Shown in pieces: positions 8,660-17,760 of a stretch of DNA of 64,000 nucleotides. The stretch covers positions 558,001-622,000 of the forward strand of contig NZ_WXEW01000006.1 in assembly GCF_009901565.1 (NCBI RefSeq), in the 5' to 3' direction. How positions within the stretch are numbered: the first letter of the stretch is position 1; each line of letters opens with the position of its first letter. Position numbers and translations under genes: made by a program. This stretch comes from Herbidospora solisilvae (GTDB taxonomy: Bacteria; Actinomycetota; Actinomycetes; Streptosporangiales; Streptosporangiaceae). A model generated the notes under the pieces. It was not told the origin of the DNA. It did not search any database and was given only the letters and a program-made list of their open reading frames with translations.

Positions 8660-9577
8660 TCAGGGCGCCACCTTGATGATCGTCCTGCCGGGCGCGGCGG
8701 ACTTGCGCGCGTATGCGTCGGCCGCCTCGGCCAGCGGGCGCACCTCGCCCACCAGTACGCTCAGCCGTCCGTCCCTGACCCGCTGGACGAGGTCGGCCAG
8801 CCGGGCGCGGTCGGGTTCGACGACGAAGAACAGCGCCCGCCCGTCCTTGGGCCGCACGTCCGGCGGCATGGCGACGCTGACCAGGGTGCCGCCCGGACGG
8901 ACCAGCTCGGCCGACCGGGCCAGCACCTCGCCGCCGATGACGTCGAACACCACGTCGACCTCACCGGCGTCCCGCACGTCCTCGGCGTCGAGGTCGAAGA
9001 AGCTCTGCGCCCCCAGACCCAGCACGAGCTCGCGGTCGCGGGCCCGGCCGGTGGCGACCACGACGGCGCCCGCCTCCCGCGCGAGCTGGACCGCGATCGA
9101 GCCGACGGCCCCGGCGGCGCCGCTGATCAGGACGGTCTGCCCGGTCGTGAGACGGGCGTGGTCGAACAGCCCCTGCCACGCGGTGAGGCCGGAGATGGGC
9201 AGCGCGGCGGCCACGGTGTGGTCGACGTCGGCCGGGACCGGCGCGAGGTTGCGGGCCTCCACGGCGATGAACTCGGCCAGCGACCCGTTCCTGGCCCAGT
9301 CGGTCAGCCCGAACACCCGCTGGCCCACGGTCAGGCCGGTGGTCCCGTAGCCGAGCTCGACCACGACCCCCGACATCTCGTGGCCGGGGATGGTGGGCGT
9401 GCGGTCGCGACCGGCCCGGTCGGTCCACGTCGCCGGCCAGTCGAGCTCCCCGCGGGTGAACCCGGCGGCGTGCACGCGCACGATGACGTCGTTCTCGGCC
9501 GCGTGGGGATAGGGCATCTCGGCCGGCGTCAGGCCGCCGGCCCCGGCGTCGCGCTCCCGCGCGATGACGGCGCGCAT
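8660..9577 (-). CDS. NADP-dependent quinone oxidoreductase/zinc-type alcohol dehydrogenase family protein
   Basis: A 305-residue MDR-superfamily oxidoreductase. The GroES-like half contains IPGHEMSGVVVELG. The Rossmann half has GLTAWQGLFDHARL, the dinucleotide motif SGAAGAVGSIAVQLA and VDVVFDVIGGEVL. The Cys ligands of structural zinc are absent, so it belongs to the zinc-free quinone-reductase-like branch acting with NADPH. Its ATG overlaps the stop of the upstream HD-domain gene by one base, so the two are co-translated. The substrate is unknown. Confidence 0.88.
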   Translation of the reverse strand: MRAVIARERDAGAGGLTPAEMPYPHAAENDVIVRVHAAGFTRGELDWPATWTDRAGRDRTPTIPGHEMSGVVVELGYGTTGLTVGQRVFGLTDWARNGSLAEFIAVEARNLAPVPADVDHTVAAALPISGLTAWQGLFDHARLTTGQTVLISGAAGAVGSIAVQLAREAGAVVVATGRARDRELVLGLGAQSFFDLDAEDVRDAGEVDVVFDVIGGEVLARSAELVRPGGTLVSVAMPPDVRPKDGRALFFVVEPDRARLADLVQRVRDGRLSVLVGEVRPLAEAADAYARKSAAPGRTIIKVAP

Positions 9578-10215
9578 CAGCTCGGCCAGGGGGAGTTCAG
9601 GATGCGCTCGACCGTCGTCGTCCGCCGGAAGCCGGGGACGAAGTGTTCGAGCACATCGGCGTTGACGGTCCCGAACGTGGTCTCCGGGCGGTCCTTCTGC
9701 CCGTCGACGTACACCCGCAGGAACTCGTTCTTGAAGTCGCCCCGGGGGTGGGCGGCGAGAATCTCCTCGAGCTGGCCGTGGGCGAACCCGTCGAGGCCGA
9801 AGCCGACCACGTCGGTCAGCACGCCGAGGTGGGTGGCCGCGATCTCCGGGGCCATCCGGCCGGGCACTCCCGGGGTGGTGTGCAGGGCGATGGCCGTCCA
9901 GACCGTGTCGGCCGCGGCCGCGGAGAAGCCCCGCTCCGCGAGGAAGGCCCGCGCGTGGTCGGCGCCGTCGACCTCGAAACGCTGCTCCTCCTCGGAGAAG
10001 GGCGTCCGCAGGCCGGTGTCGTGGAACATGGCCGCGAGGTAGAGCAGTTCCGGATCGGGTTTCACGCCGAGCCGGTTGGCGTGGATCAGCCCGAAGAAGA
10101 AGACCCGCCGGGAGTGGTGGTAGATGAGGGGACCGGTCATATCCTGAGCGATCTTGGTCGCCTCGGCGACCGCCGTCGTCTCAGGAATTTCCAGCCCCGC
10201 GATGGCCTCTGGCAT
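9577..10215 (-). CDS. HD-domain hydrolase of the cyanamide-hydratase-like type
   Basis: A 212-residue protein. HSRR (H34) and the HD pair H65-D66 in MFHDTGL are the metal-binding hallmarks; a further His lies in ALHTTPG. The arrangement YHHSRRVFFFG...LYLAAMFHDTGL resembles cyanamide hydratase-like HD proteins rather than nucleotide cyclases or GTPases. The ATG at 10215 is preferred over longer frames because AAGGG lies 10 bases upstream. It is the first gene of a two-gene unit with the oxidoreductase. The substrate is unproven. Confidence 0.8.
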   Translation of the reverse strand: MPEAIAGLEIPETTAVAEATKIAQDMTGPLIYHHSRRVFFFGLIHANRLGVKPDPELLYLAAMFHDTGLRTPFSEEEQRFEVDGADHARAFLAERGFSAAAADTVWTAIALHTTPGVPGRMAPEIAATHLGVLTDVVGFGLDGFAHGQLEEILAAHPRGDFKNEFLRVYVDGQKDRPETTFGTVNADVLEHFVPGFRRTTTVERILNSPWPS

Positions 10216-10412
10216 CGCCGTTGACCCTTTCAGCCGTGGAAGGAATGTCCGTTTCCATGCTGCCTGCGGATCGGTCCGCGGCGCCGCCCTTATCCGGCCA
10301 GAAATCACTCATATACCGACAAACAGGCAACTTCTTCTCGCCGGGAAGCGGAGACACCTGTTGAGGCGCCTTGACGGCGCCGTTTCCGCCGTCAGTTGTT
10401 AGAGTTCCTGCC

Positions 10413-10437
10413 AGGTGAGCCGGGAAGTCTGGTCGGC
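10413..10437 (+). promoter_or_regulatory. conserved leader motif, copy A (CBS/permease operon)
   Basis: This 25-nt element contains the core GCCGGGAAGTCTGGTCGGC and matches the element before nhaA (13522-13546) at 24 of 25 positions. It starts about 7 nt after a -10-like TAGAGT and ends 32 nt before the CBS start codon, so it would sit at the 5' end of the mRNA. GCCG/CGGC and CCGG/CTGG can pair. It looks like a cis-acting RNA or operator shared by two cation-transport units. Confidence 0.6.
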
Positions 10438-10469
10438 ACAGTCTTTGCCGTCTGCGAAAGGCCGGCCCC

Positions 10470-10913
10470 GTGCGTGCTCGCGATCTGCTCACCGACTTCC
10501 CCACCGTCACCCTCGACACCCCGATCAGGGAGACCGCCCGGCTGATGGCCGAGCTCCATCTCGCCGGGCTGATCGTGCTGAACGAGGACGGTCTCCCGCA
10601 CAGCGTCCTGCCGGGGACCCAGGTTCTCGCGCTCGCGGTGCCCGGCTACTGCCAGGACGACCCGGCGCTGGCGCGCGTCGTCGACGAGGCACACGCCGAC
10701 CGCTTCCTTCACGACGTCGGCGACCGAACCGTGCGCGACGCGCTGCCGCCACAACCGAAAGAGCTTCCCGTGACCGATCCCGACGCCACGATCCTGGAGG
10801 TGGCCGCGCTGATGGCCCGTACCCGCAGTCCGCTGGTCGCGGTCGTGGACCAGGATCGTTATCTCGGGGCGATCACTCTCACGGTGCTGTTCGACCGGGT
10901 CTCCGGCGCGTGA
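10470..10913 (+). CDS. CBS-domain pair protein
   Basis: A 147-residue protein made of two CBS motifs: RDLLTDFPTVTLDTPIRETARLMAELHLAGLIVLNEDG (1-45 region) and LPVTDPDATILEVAALMARTRSPLVAVVDQDRYLGAIT (98-138 region). CBS pairs bind adenine nucleotides or similar ligands. The GTG start lies 32 nt after the conserved leader motif. The stop overlaps the GTG of the permease gene by 4 bases, so this is likely the nucleotide-sensing regulatory subunit of that permease (inference). Confidence 0.85.
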   Translation: MRARDLLTDFPTVTLDTPIRETARLMAELHLAGLIVLNEDGLPHSVLPGTQVLALAVPGYCQDDPALARVVDEAHADRFLHDVGDRTVRDALPPQPKELPVTDPDATILEVAALMARTRSPLVAVVDQDRYLGAITLTVLFDRVSGA

Positions 10914-12202
10914 GCGCCCTCGCCTGGGTGTCGCTGGCGGTCTTCCTGGGCGTCTACGCCCTGATCGCCACCGAGCGCGTCCATCGGGTGGCCGCCGCGC
11001 TCGGCGGGGCGGGGATCATGCTCGGCATCCACGCCACCGACGCCGGGGCGGCGTTCTTCTCCGAGGAGACGGGGATCGACTGGAACGTCGTGTTCCTGCT
11101 GCTCGGCATGATGGTCATCGTCGGGGTGCTGAAACAGACGGGCGTCTTCGAATACCTGGCCATCTGGGCGGCCAAACGCGCCAAGGGCCGCCCCTATCGG
11201 CTGATGGTGCTGCTGGTCCTGATCACCGCCGGGGCCTCGGCGCTGCTCGACAACGTGACGACGGTGCTGCTGATCGCGCCGGTCACCTTCCTGGTGTGCG
11301 CGCGGCTGGGGTTGTCGGCGGTGCCCTATCTGATCGCCGAGGCGCTGGCCTCCAACATCGGCGGCGCGGCCACGCTGGTGGGCGACCCGCCGAACATCAT
11401 CATCGCCAGCCGGGCCGGCCTGTCGTTCAACGACTTCCTGGTCCACATGGCCCCCATGGTGGTGGTCCTGGTCGTCGTGTTCCTCGGCCTGTGCCGGGTG
11501 CTGTTCCGCAAGGCGTTCGTGTACGACGAACAGCGCGCCGCCGAGATCATGCAGCTCGACGAACGGGAGGCCATCTCCGACCGTCGCCTGCTCTGGCAGA
11601 GCCTCGTGGTGCTCGGCCTGGTCCTGGTGGCGTTCGTGCTGCACCCGGTGCTGCACTACGAACCCTCGGTCGTCGCGATCCTGGGAGCCGGGATCCTGGT
11701 GGCCGCCACGAAGGTCACCACGGAAGAGGCCATCGCCGAGGTCGAGTGGCCGACCCTCGTCTTCTTCGTCGGACTGTTCGTCATGGTCGGCGCCCTGGTC
11801 GAGACCGGCGTCATCGGCCAGGTCTCCCGCCTGGCGGTCGAGGCCACCGAGGGCCGTCTCGGGCTGGCCACGATGGTCATGTTGTGGGGCTCGGCCGGGA
11901 TCTCGGCGATCGTCGACAACATCCCGTACGTCGCCACGATGAGCCCCATCGCCGCCGATCTGGTCCAGGCCAACGGCGGCAACGAGCACGCCCAGGTGCT
12001 CTGGTGGGCGCTGGCCTTCGGCGCGGACCTGGGCGGCAACGCCACCGCCGTCGGGGCCGCCGCCAACGTGGTCGTGATCGGCATCGCCGCCCGCAACGGC
12101 CAGCCGATCAGCTTCTGGACGTTCACCAAGTACGGCCTGGTCGTCACCGTGGTCACGGTCGCGCTGGTCACGCCCTACCTGTGGCTGCGGTACCTGATCT
12201 AA
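10910..12202 (+). CDS. ArsB/NhaD-type (SLC13-like) ion permease
   Basis: A 430-residue integral membrane protein with about 11 hydrophobic segments. It has two related halves marked by LLDNVTTVLLIAPV plus VGDPPNIIIAS in the first and IVDNIPYVATMSPIA plus GGNATAVGAAANVVV in the second. This is the ion transporter superfamily of arsenite and Na+/H+ (NhaD) exchangers. Three things favour a sodium/proton role over arsenite: coupling to the CBS gene, the leader motif shared with nhaA, and the absence of ars genes nearby. It is convergent with nhaA, 10 bp away. Confidence 0.85.
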   Translation: MSALAWVSLAVFLGVYALIATERVHRVAAALGGAGIMLGIHATDAGAAFFSEETGIDWNVVFLLLGMMVIVGVLKQTGVFEYLAIWAAKRAKGRPYRLMVLLVLITAGASALLDNVTTVLLIAPVTFLVCARLGLSAVPYLIAEALASNIGGAATLVGDPPNIIIASRAGLSFNDFLVHMAPMVVVLVVVFLGLCRVLFRKAFVYDEQRAAEIMQLDEREAISDRRLLWQSLVVLGLVLVAFVLHPVLHYEPSVVAILGAGILVAATKVTTEEAIAEVEWPTLVFFVGLFVMVGALVETGVIGQVSRLAVEATEGRLGLATMVMLWGSAGISAIVDNIPYVATMSPIAADLVQANGGNEHAQVLWWALAFGADLGGNATAVGAAANVVVIGIAARNGQPISFWTFTKYGLVVTVVTVALVTPYLWLRYLI

Positions 12203-12212
12203 AAGAGCGGCC

Positions 12213-13484
12213 TCACTCGTAGCAGTCGGGGACGCCGTCGCCGTCGGAGTCGCGGGTCTCGGCCTCGTGCAACCGCCGGTAGACGCGGGCCCGCATCCGC
12301 AGGATCACCGTCGCGACCAGGGCGGCGGCCAGCGACCCGGCCAGCACCGCGACCTTGACCCCGCTCTGCCCGTCGAAGGCCAGCTCGCCGATGAGCAGGG
12401 AGACGGTGAAGCCGATCCCGGCCAGCACCGACAGGCCCACCAGGTCGATCCAGGCCAGGCCCTCGTCCAGGCTCGCCCGGGTGAAACGGGCCACCAGCCA
12501 GGTGGCCAGCAGGATGCCGACCGGCTTGCCCACCACCAGACCGGCGACCACGCCCAGGGCGATCGGGTCGCTCAGGGTGCCGGCCAGACCGCTGAGGCCG
12601 CCGAGCGTGACACCGGCGGAGAAGAAGGCGAAGACCGGCACCGCGATCCCGGCGGAGATCGGCCGGAACCGGTGCTCGAAGTGCTCGGCCAGCCCCGGGC
12701 CCTCCCCGCCGTCGCGGCGGGGCACCGGGACGGTCAGCGCGAGCAGCACCCCGGCCACCGTGGCGTGCACGCCCGAGGCGTGCACCAGCGCCCAGGTGGC
12801 GAACGCCAGCGGCAGCAGCACCCACCAGGTGCACACCCGCCGCCGTACCAGCACGGCGAAGACCGCCAGCGGCGCCAGGGCCGCCAGCAGCGGCAGGACC
12901 GACAGGTGGGCGGTGTAGAAGACGGCGATGATGACGATGGCGATCAGGTCGTCGACCACCGCCAGCGTCAGCAGGAACGTGCGCAGCCCGGCGGGCAGGT
13001 TCCGGCCGACGACGGCCAGCACGGCCAGGGCGAAGGCGATGTCGGTGGCGGTCGGGATCGCCCACCCTCGTGCTCCGGCCTCGCCCGCGATGGCCAGGTA
13101 GAGCAGAGCCGGGATCAGCACCCCGCCGAACGCCGCCGCCACGGGCACGGCCGCGCGGCGGACGTCGCTCAGGTCACCGGCGACGAACTCGCGTTTGAGC
13201 TCCAGCCCGGCCACGAAGAAGAAGATCGCCAGCAGGCCGTCGGCCGCCCAGGTGGCCAGGTCGAGGTTCAGGTGCAGCACGGCGGGGCCGACCTCGATCG
13301 CGCCGAGGTCCCGATAGGCCTGCGCCCACGGGGAGTTGGCCCACACCATCGCGGCCAGGGCCGCCACCAGCAACAACGCGCCGCCGATGGTCTCCTTGCG
13401 CAGGATGTCGGCGATACGCCTGGCCTCGGGCCAGGTGCTGCGGTCGAACAGTCGAGGGGCACGACGAATCTCGGTGCCGGGCAT
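12213..13484 (-). CDS. nhaA: Na+/H+ antiporter NhaA
   Basis: A 423-residue antiporter with about 12 transmembrane helices. The ion-binding aspartates are seen in [14 protein letters not shown], with [12 protein letters not shown] and [13 protein letters not shown] as further NhaA signatures. The C-terminus ends in [12 protein letters not shown], a calcium-loop-like tail. The ATG at 13484 has GCGGAG upstream and is preferred over a frame reaching 13598, which would run through the leader motif. It expels Na+ or Li+ in exchange for protons. Confidence 0.93.
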   Translation of the reverse strand: MPGTEIRRAPRLFDRSTWPEARRIADILRKETIGGALLLVAALAAMVWANSPWAQAYRDLGAIEVGPAVLHLNLDLATWAADGLLAIFFFVAGLELKREFVAGDLSDVRRAAVPVAAAFGGVLIPALLYLAIAGEAGARGWAIPTATDIAFALAVLAVVGRNLPAGLRTFLLTLAVVDDLIAIVIIAVFYTAHLSVLPLLAALAPLAVFAVLVRRRVCTWWVLLPLAFATWALVHASGVHATVAGVLLALTVPVPRRDGGEGPGLAEHFEHRFRPISAGIAVPVFAFFSAGVTLGGLSGLAGTLSDPIALGVVAGLVVGKPVGILLATWLVARFTRASLDEGLAWIDLVGLSVLAGIGFTVSLLIGELAFDGQSGVKVAVLAGSLAAALVATVILRMRARVYRRLHEAETRDSDGDGVPDCYE

Positions 13485-13521
13485 GGAACTCCGCTCTGCT
13501 AGCAGGAACGCGACAGCTTCC

Positions 13522-13546
13522 GCCGACCAGACTTCCCGGCACACCT
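13522..13546 (-). promoter_or_regulatory. conserved leader motif, copy B (nhaA)
   Basis: Read on the minus strand this is the same 25-nt element as 10413-10437, with one mismatch (AGGTGTG instead of AGGTGAG). A -10-like TACGAT ends 6 nt upstream. The element finishes 37 nt before the nhaA ATG. Sequences outside the core are not conserved between the two leaders. Confidence 0.6.
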
Positions 13547-13581
13547 TCGCTGATCGTATCAATACGCCCACCAGGGGACGC

Positions 13582-14220
13582 TTGGCGCTGTCCTGCATCC
13601 CCGCCGCCGCGAAGGCCCAGATCGGCGGTGATCTCTACGAGGTGGTCACCACGCCCAAGGGGGTCCGGCTGCTGATCGGCGACGTCCAGGGCAAAGGACT
13701 GGCGTCCGTCGAGACGGCCGCCTGGGTGCTCGGGGCCTTCCGCGAGGCGGCCTACGAGGAGGACGACCTTTCCGGGCTCGGCGAGCGCCTGGAGACCAGC
13801 CTCGCCCGGCATCTGAGCGGAGAGACGTTCGTGACCGCCGTCATCGCCGAAGCCCACGACGGCGAGATCTCCGTCTTGAACTGCGGGCATCCCCCGCCCT
13901 TGGTGATCCGCCACGACGGGCGGGCCGTGCTGCTCGAACCCGAAGAAGACGGCCTTCCCCTCGGCCTGGCCGCGCTGGGGCTCCCCGGCCCCAAACCGTT
14001 GCGGGTGCCGTTCACCCAAGGCGACCAGATGCTCCTGTACACCGACGGCGTGATCGAAGCCCGCGACGGAACCGGGGCCTTCTACCCGTTGAGCGACCGC
14101 CTCGCCCTGCTCGGCCACACCGATCCCCAGAGAGCACTGGACGATCTGCGGGCCGACCTTCTCGACCACGTCGGCGGTCCGCTGCCCGACGACGCGGCCA
14201 TGCTGCTGGTCGGACAGTAA
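13582..14220 (+). CDS. SpoIIE-type PP2C phosphatase catalytic domain, N-terminus missing
   Basis: About 212 residues from a TTG with AGGGGA upstream; a longer frame starts at ATG 13483 but would run through the nhaA leader. PP2C motifs are complete: [34 protein letters not shown] and DDAAMLLV. Relatives carry N-terminal membrane or sensor segments of 100-200 residues; here the protein begins only a few residues before the domain. It is therefore 5'-truncated or a free catalytic domain. Such enzymes dephosphorylate anti-sigma antagonists. Confidence 0.65.
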   Translation: MALSCIPAAAKAQIGGDLYEVVTTPKGVRLLIGDVQGKGLASVETAAWVLGAFREAAYEEDDLSGLGERLETSLARHLSGETFVTAVIAEAHDGEISVLNCGHPPPLVIRHDGRAVLLEPEEDGLPLGLAALGLPGPKPLRVPFTQGDQMLLYTDGVIEARDGTGAFYPLSDRLALLGHTDPQRALDDLRADLLDHVGGPLPDDAAMLLVGQ

Positions 14221-14229
14221 TACGCGGCG

Positions 14230-14637
14230 TCATGAAGGCGTCACCTTGAACGCCGCGAGCGTCGTGGCCGCGATGTATCCCGCAGCTTGATCGGCAGGAA
14301 GGCGACCGGCGTTGATCTCGTCCGCGGCGTAGTTCATGACGCTGTGCATCACGCCGACCAGCCACTCGGTGGGTAGGTCCGTCCGGAAGACCCCCTCGTC
14401 CCGGCCGCGCTCCACGAGCTTCTGAACACGCTCCGCCGGCCCGGCGTGCAGCTCACGGATCCTGCTGGGAGGCAGCACACTTTGCGCGGCCGTCAGTAGC
14501 GACCTGGACCGATCGACCAGTTGCCAGCTCGAATCGATCAGCCTGGTCAGAGCGGCACCTGGACCACCCGTGAGATCGACGTCGTCGAGACTGAAATCGC
14601 CCTGCTCGATGGCGTGCCCGAGGGCGGCGGCGGCTCA
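14230..14637 (-). pseudogene. TetR-family regulator, C-terminal part only
   Basis: The open minus-strand frame from 14637 to 14230 gives about 135 residues that read as a TetR ligand-binding domain (LIDSSWQLVDRSRSLL, RVQKLVERGRDEGVFRTDLP, WLVGVMHSVMNYAADEI). The N-terminal helix-turn-helix is absent. The frame begins just after a stop in a GGCGGCGGCGG tract, exactly where the neighbouring MFS gene begins on the other strand. The shortest start, GTG 14478, would make 82 residues without DNA-binding capacity. A deletion across a divergent regulator/transporter pair explains both genes. Confidence 0.75.
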
Positions 14638-15570
14638 GCGGTCGGCGTCCTGCTCGGTGGCGTGCTCACCGGCGGGCCGAGCTGGGAGTGGGTCTTCTAC
14701 GTCAACGTACCGATCGGAGTGATCGTCTTCATCGGGCTCACCCGGACACTGCCCACCGAACCGCCGACCGGTTCGCGGGTACGCCTGGACGTCCCCGGCG
14801 CCCTGCTGGTCACCGCCGGCACCGGAACGGCGATCTACGGGTTGATCGGCGCCGGCGACCGAGGATGGGTCTCGGCGGCGACGCTCGGCCTGCTGGCCGG
14901 GGCCGTCATCCTGTACGCCGTCTTCGTCGTCGTCCAGCGCACCAGCCGTTCACCACTGATGGACCTGGGCATCCTCACCCGGCGTCCGGTGACCTCCGGC
15001 ATCTTCCTCATCCTGGTGGCCACCGCCCTGATGATCTCCGTGTTCTTCCTCGGCTCCTTCTACCTGCAGCACCACGAAGGATTCGGCGCCCTGCAGACCG
15101 GTCTGCTGTTCCTTCCGGTGGCGGTGGCCACGATCATCGGCGCCCAAGCCGCCGGACGACTCGTCGGCAGCGCCGGCGCCCGCCCGACAGCGGTGGCGAG
15201 CATGCTGATCGCGGCTGTCGGGCTCGCGGTTCCGGCGTTTCTCCAAGGGCCGATGCCGGTGGTCATCGGGGTCAGCCTCGGCGCGGCGGGCATCGGCGCC
15301 GCCTTCGTCGCGTCCTCGACGACGGCACTCTCGCAGGTCGCCCACCACGAGGCCGGCCTTGCATCCGGGCTGCTCAGCACCTTCCACGAGTTCGGCGCCT
15401 CACTCGGTGTCGCCGTGGTCTCCAGCATCGCCGCCGCGAGTCTGGCCGGCAGCACCGACGTCGGCTTCTCCCAGGCGTTCACCTTCGCGGCCGTCACCGC
15501 CGCCGTATCGGCCGTGCTCGCCCTGCTCATCGTGCCCACCGTGCGGCCGGCGGTCGCCGATTCAATCTAG
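14630..15570 (+). pseudogene. DHA2-family MFS drug exporter lacking its N-terminal third
   Basis: Homology starts near 14630 (GGGSAVGVLLGGVLTGG) and continues WEWVFYVNVPIGVIVFIG to the stop at 15570, about 312 residues with 8-9 membrane segments. EmrB/QacA-type exporters have about 470-500 residues and 14 segments, so the first 5 segments and start codon are missing. In-frame sequence upstream of 14630 is only antisense TetR. The protein is probably inactive. A MarR gene follows 36 bp downstream. Confidence 0.75.
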
Positions 15571-15598
15571 TTGTATGACACAACCAGATAGTTGTATG
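15568..15598. promoter_or_regulatory. candidate MarR operator
   Basis: TAGTTGTATG occurs at 15568-15577 and 15589-15598, 21 bp apart (two helical turns). The first copy also forms an inverted repeat with its flank (GTTGT-ATGAC-ACAAC). The sites lie just before the MarR ATG at 15607, as expected for autorepression. Confidence 0.6.
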
Positions 15599-15606
15599 GT
15601 CGAACC

Positions 15607-16035
15607 ATGGCGGATGAGCGCGACCTCCAGGACGCCGTGGCCCGGTTCGTCCGGGCATTCGGATTGCATCATCCCGACCAGACCCCATGCGGTCGGCCCG
15701 TCCCTGTCTCGGAGGCACACGCGCTGGGCGAACTGGCCCGCGACGGCGCGCTGCGGCAAAGCGAGCTGAGCCGGCGGCTGCGCCTGGAGAAGAGCACCAC
15801 CAGCAGACTCGTCACGCAACTGATCAACCGCGGCTGGGCCGAACGCGGCCCGGCTCCGGACGACGGGCGCGGCGTGCTGGTCCAGCTCACCGCCGCCGGA
15901 ACCGCAGCCGCCGAGCAACTGGCCAAGGCCAGAGCGGCGCGCTTCTCCTCGATCCTGGAACGCGTGCCCGACGGCGAACGTGCCGGTGTCCTGCACGCAC
16001 TGGAAATCCTCACGGAGGCAATCGATGAACCTTAG
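15607..16035 (+). CDS. MarR-family transcriptional regulator
   Basis: A 142-residue winged-helix regulator. The recognition region is GALRQSELSRRLRLEKSTTSRLVTQL (about 43-68), followed by the wing APDDGRGVLVQLTAAG and a C-terminal dimerisation helix. The ATG at 15607 places the tandem TTGTAT operator immediately upstream. Its last 11 bases overlap the next gene, a small exported protein, so the pair is co-transcribed. The ligand is unknown. Confidence 0.9.
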   Translation: MADERDLQDAVARFVRAFGLHHPDQTPCGRPVPVSEAHALGELARDGALRQSELSRRLRLEKSTTSRLVTQLINRGWAERGPAPDDGRGVLVQLTAAGTAAAEQLAKARAARFSSILERVPDGERAGVLHALEILTEAIDEP

Positions 16036-16549
16036 GAGGCGACGTGTTCCGCTGCTGCTGGCGGGCCTTGCGGTCATCGCCGCCGCGTCGGCCGGATACG
16101 CCTTGAGCAGTCAGAGCGACCAAAGGGAAGCGCGGGCGCTGGCAGACCGTCAGGCGGAGGTCGCGGCCAGGAGCCGTCAGGTGATGCCGTTCGACCTGGA
16201 GCGGACCACGCACCGCTTCGACAAGACCGGCACGGGTGGCCTGCAGACCGTGACGGCGAAAGACCCCGGCGACGCCCCGCAGGTGAAGCTCATCCGTGCA
16301 CACCTGTCCGAGGAGGTCACCCGCTTCAGCAAGGGCGATTTCGGCGACCCGGCGTCCATCCACGGCGGCCAGATGCCCGGACTCTCCGCGTTGGAGGAAG
16401 GTCACGACCGGATCGACGTCCGTTACGCGGAGGCTTCCGCCGGAGCGCAGATCACCTACACCACCTCTGACCCAGCCCTCATCTCGGCGCTGCACGCCTG
16501 GTTCGACGCCCAGGTCACCGACCATGGGCAGCACGCCGAACACGAATGA
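16025..16549 (+). CDS. small exported protein of unknown function
   Basis: A 174-residue protein. Residues 1-30 are a signal anchor (MNLRRRR, then LLLAGLAVIAAASAGYAL). The exported part contains MPFDLERTTHRFDKTGTGG and KGDFGDPASIHGGQMPGLSALEEGHDRIDVRYAE, with a His-rich end. I have seen similar small proteins in actinobacterial genomes without an assigned role. It is translationally coupled to the MarR gene (11-base overlap), so it is probably the regulated effector. Confidence 0.75.
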   Translation: MNLRRRRVPLLLAGLAVIAAASAGYALSSQSDQREARALADRQAEVAARSRQVMPFDLERTTHRFDKTGTGGLQTVTAKDPGDAPQVKLIRAHLSEEVTRFSKGDFGDPASIHGGQMPGLSALEEGHDRIDVRYAEASAGAQITYTTSDPALISALHAWFDAQVTDHGQHAEHE

Positions 16550-16665
16550 TCCACCGCTCACCGCCGATCTTCGGCGCGGACCCGCGGATCTCCCCGTATA
16601 CCCTACCCCGGTAAGGTTCTTCCCCTCTCGTCGCGCCTCTGCTGCGACGGCCAAAGGAGAAATCC

Positions 16666-17760
16666 ATGCTCGACGCCACCCCGCCCGTACACCGCTCCCT
16701 GTTCCTGCACGCGCCGATCCGGCGCGGACCCCGCGTCGTGCTGCAACAGATGCTCGCGCTGGTCGACGACGACACCCCCGCCGACGGCTCCGACGGCCCG
16801 GTCGCGGTGCTGGAACGACGGCTGGCCAACCTGCTCGGCAAGGAGAGCGCGCTGTTCTTCCCCAGCGGCACGATGGCCCAGCAGACCGCGCTGCGGGTGC
16901 ACGCCGACCGGCGCGGGCGCCGCACGTTCGCCGCCCATCCCTACTCGCATCTTGAGGTGTGGGAGGAGCAGGGCTACAACGCGGTCCACGGCCTGCGGCT
17001 GCGCCGTACCGGCGACCCCAACGAACTGATCACCACCGCCGACCTGGCCGCGATCGGCGAGCCCCTCGCGGCCGCCGTCTGGGAACTGCCCCAGCGCGAC
17101 CTCGGCGGCCTGCTGCCCACCTGGGACGATCTGCGCGAACAGGTCTCCCTGGTAAGGGCGACCGGCGCCGCCGCGCACCTGGACGGCGCCCGGTTGTGGG
17201 AGGCCCAGAGCTACTACCGGCGCCCGTTCGACGAGATCGCCGCCCTGTTCGACACGGTCTACGTCTCGCTCTACAAAAGCCTCCAGGGTGTACGCGGCGC
17301 CGTACTCGCCGCCGACACCGCCACCATCGACGTCGCCCGCGTGTGGCGGCAGCGACTCGGCGGCGGCATCCGCGACGCCTGGCCTCTAGCCCTGGCGGCG
17401 CTGGTCCACCTCGACACGCTGGCCGATCTCATGCCCGCCTACCGCGATCACGCGATCGCCATCGCCGCCGCCGTCAACGCCGACGGAGCCGCACGAGCCC
17501 ACCCCGACCCGCCGCAGACCCCGCTGTTCCACATCCACCTACCGGCCGACCGACGCTCAGTCGATCAGGCAGGTGACGCGCTGCTCGCCGAGACCGGAAT
17601 CCAGCTGTGGGGCCGGGTGCGCTCCTCCCCCGACCCCGGCCGATGCTCCTTCGAGGTGAGCGTCGGCGAGAACGCCATGGACTTCACCCCTGACGAGGTG
17701 GTCGCCCTGATCCACCAGGTGCTCGACCGCGCCACCCCCCGCTCTCACCCGCGCGAGTGA
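16666..17760 (+). CDS. threonine-aldolase/beta-eliminating-lyase-like PLP enzyme
   Basis: A 364-residue fold-type I PLP enzyme with an excellent ribosome-binding site (AAAGGAG, 7 bases before ATG). PLP anchoring is seen in LFFPSGTMAQQTAL, the aspartate in AHLDGARLWEA and the Schiff-base lysine in VYVSLYKSLQGVRGAVLA. The family cleaves beta-hydroxy amino acids to glycine and an aldehyde or carries out related beta-eliminations. The neighbours suggest no specific pathway. Confidence 0.85.
   Translation: MLDATPPVHRSLFLHAPIRRGPRVVLQQMLALVDDDTPADGSDGPVAVLERRLANLLGKESALFFPSGTMAQQTALRVHADRRGRRTFAAHPYSHLEVWEEQGYNAVHGLRLRRTGDPNELITTADLAAIGEPLAAAVWELPQRDLGGLLPTWDDLREQVSLVRATGAAAHLDGARLWEAQSYYRRPFDEIAALFDTVYVSLYKSLQGVRGAVLAADTATIDVARVWRQRLGGGIRDAWPLALAALVHLDTLADLMPAYRDHAIAIAAAVNADGAARAHPDPPQTPLFHIHLPADRRSVDQAGDALLAETGIQLWGRVRSSPDPGRCSFEVSVGENAMDFTPDEVVALIHQVLDRATPRSHPRE

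Noticed and set aside
16604-16621. TACC...GGTA inverted pattern before the PLP lyase as a CsoR site
   Set aside because: The arms are only four bases and the gene has no link to copper.
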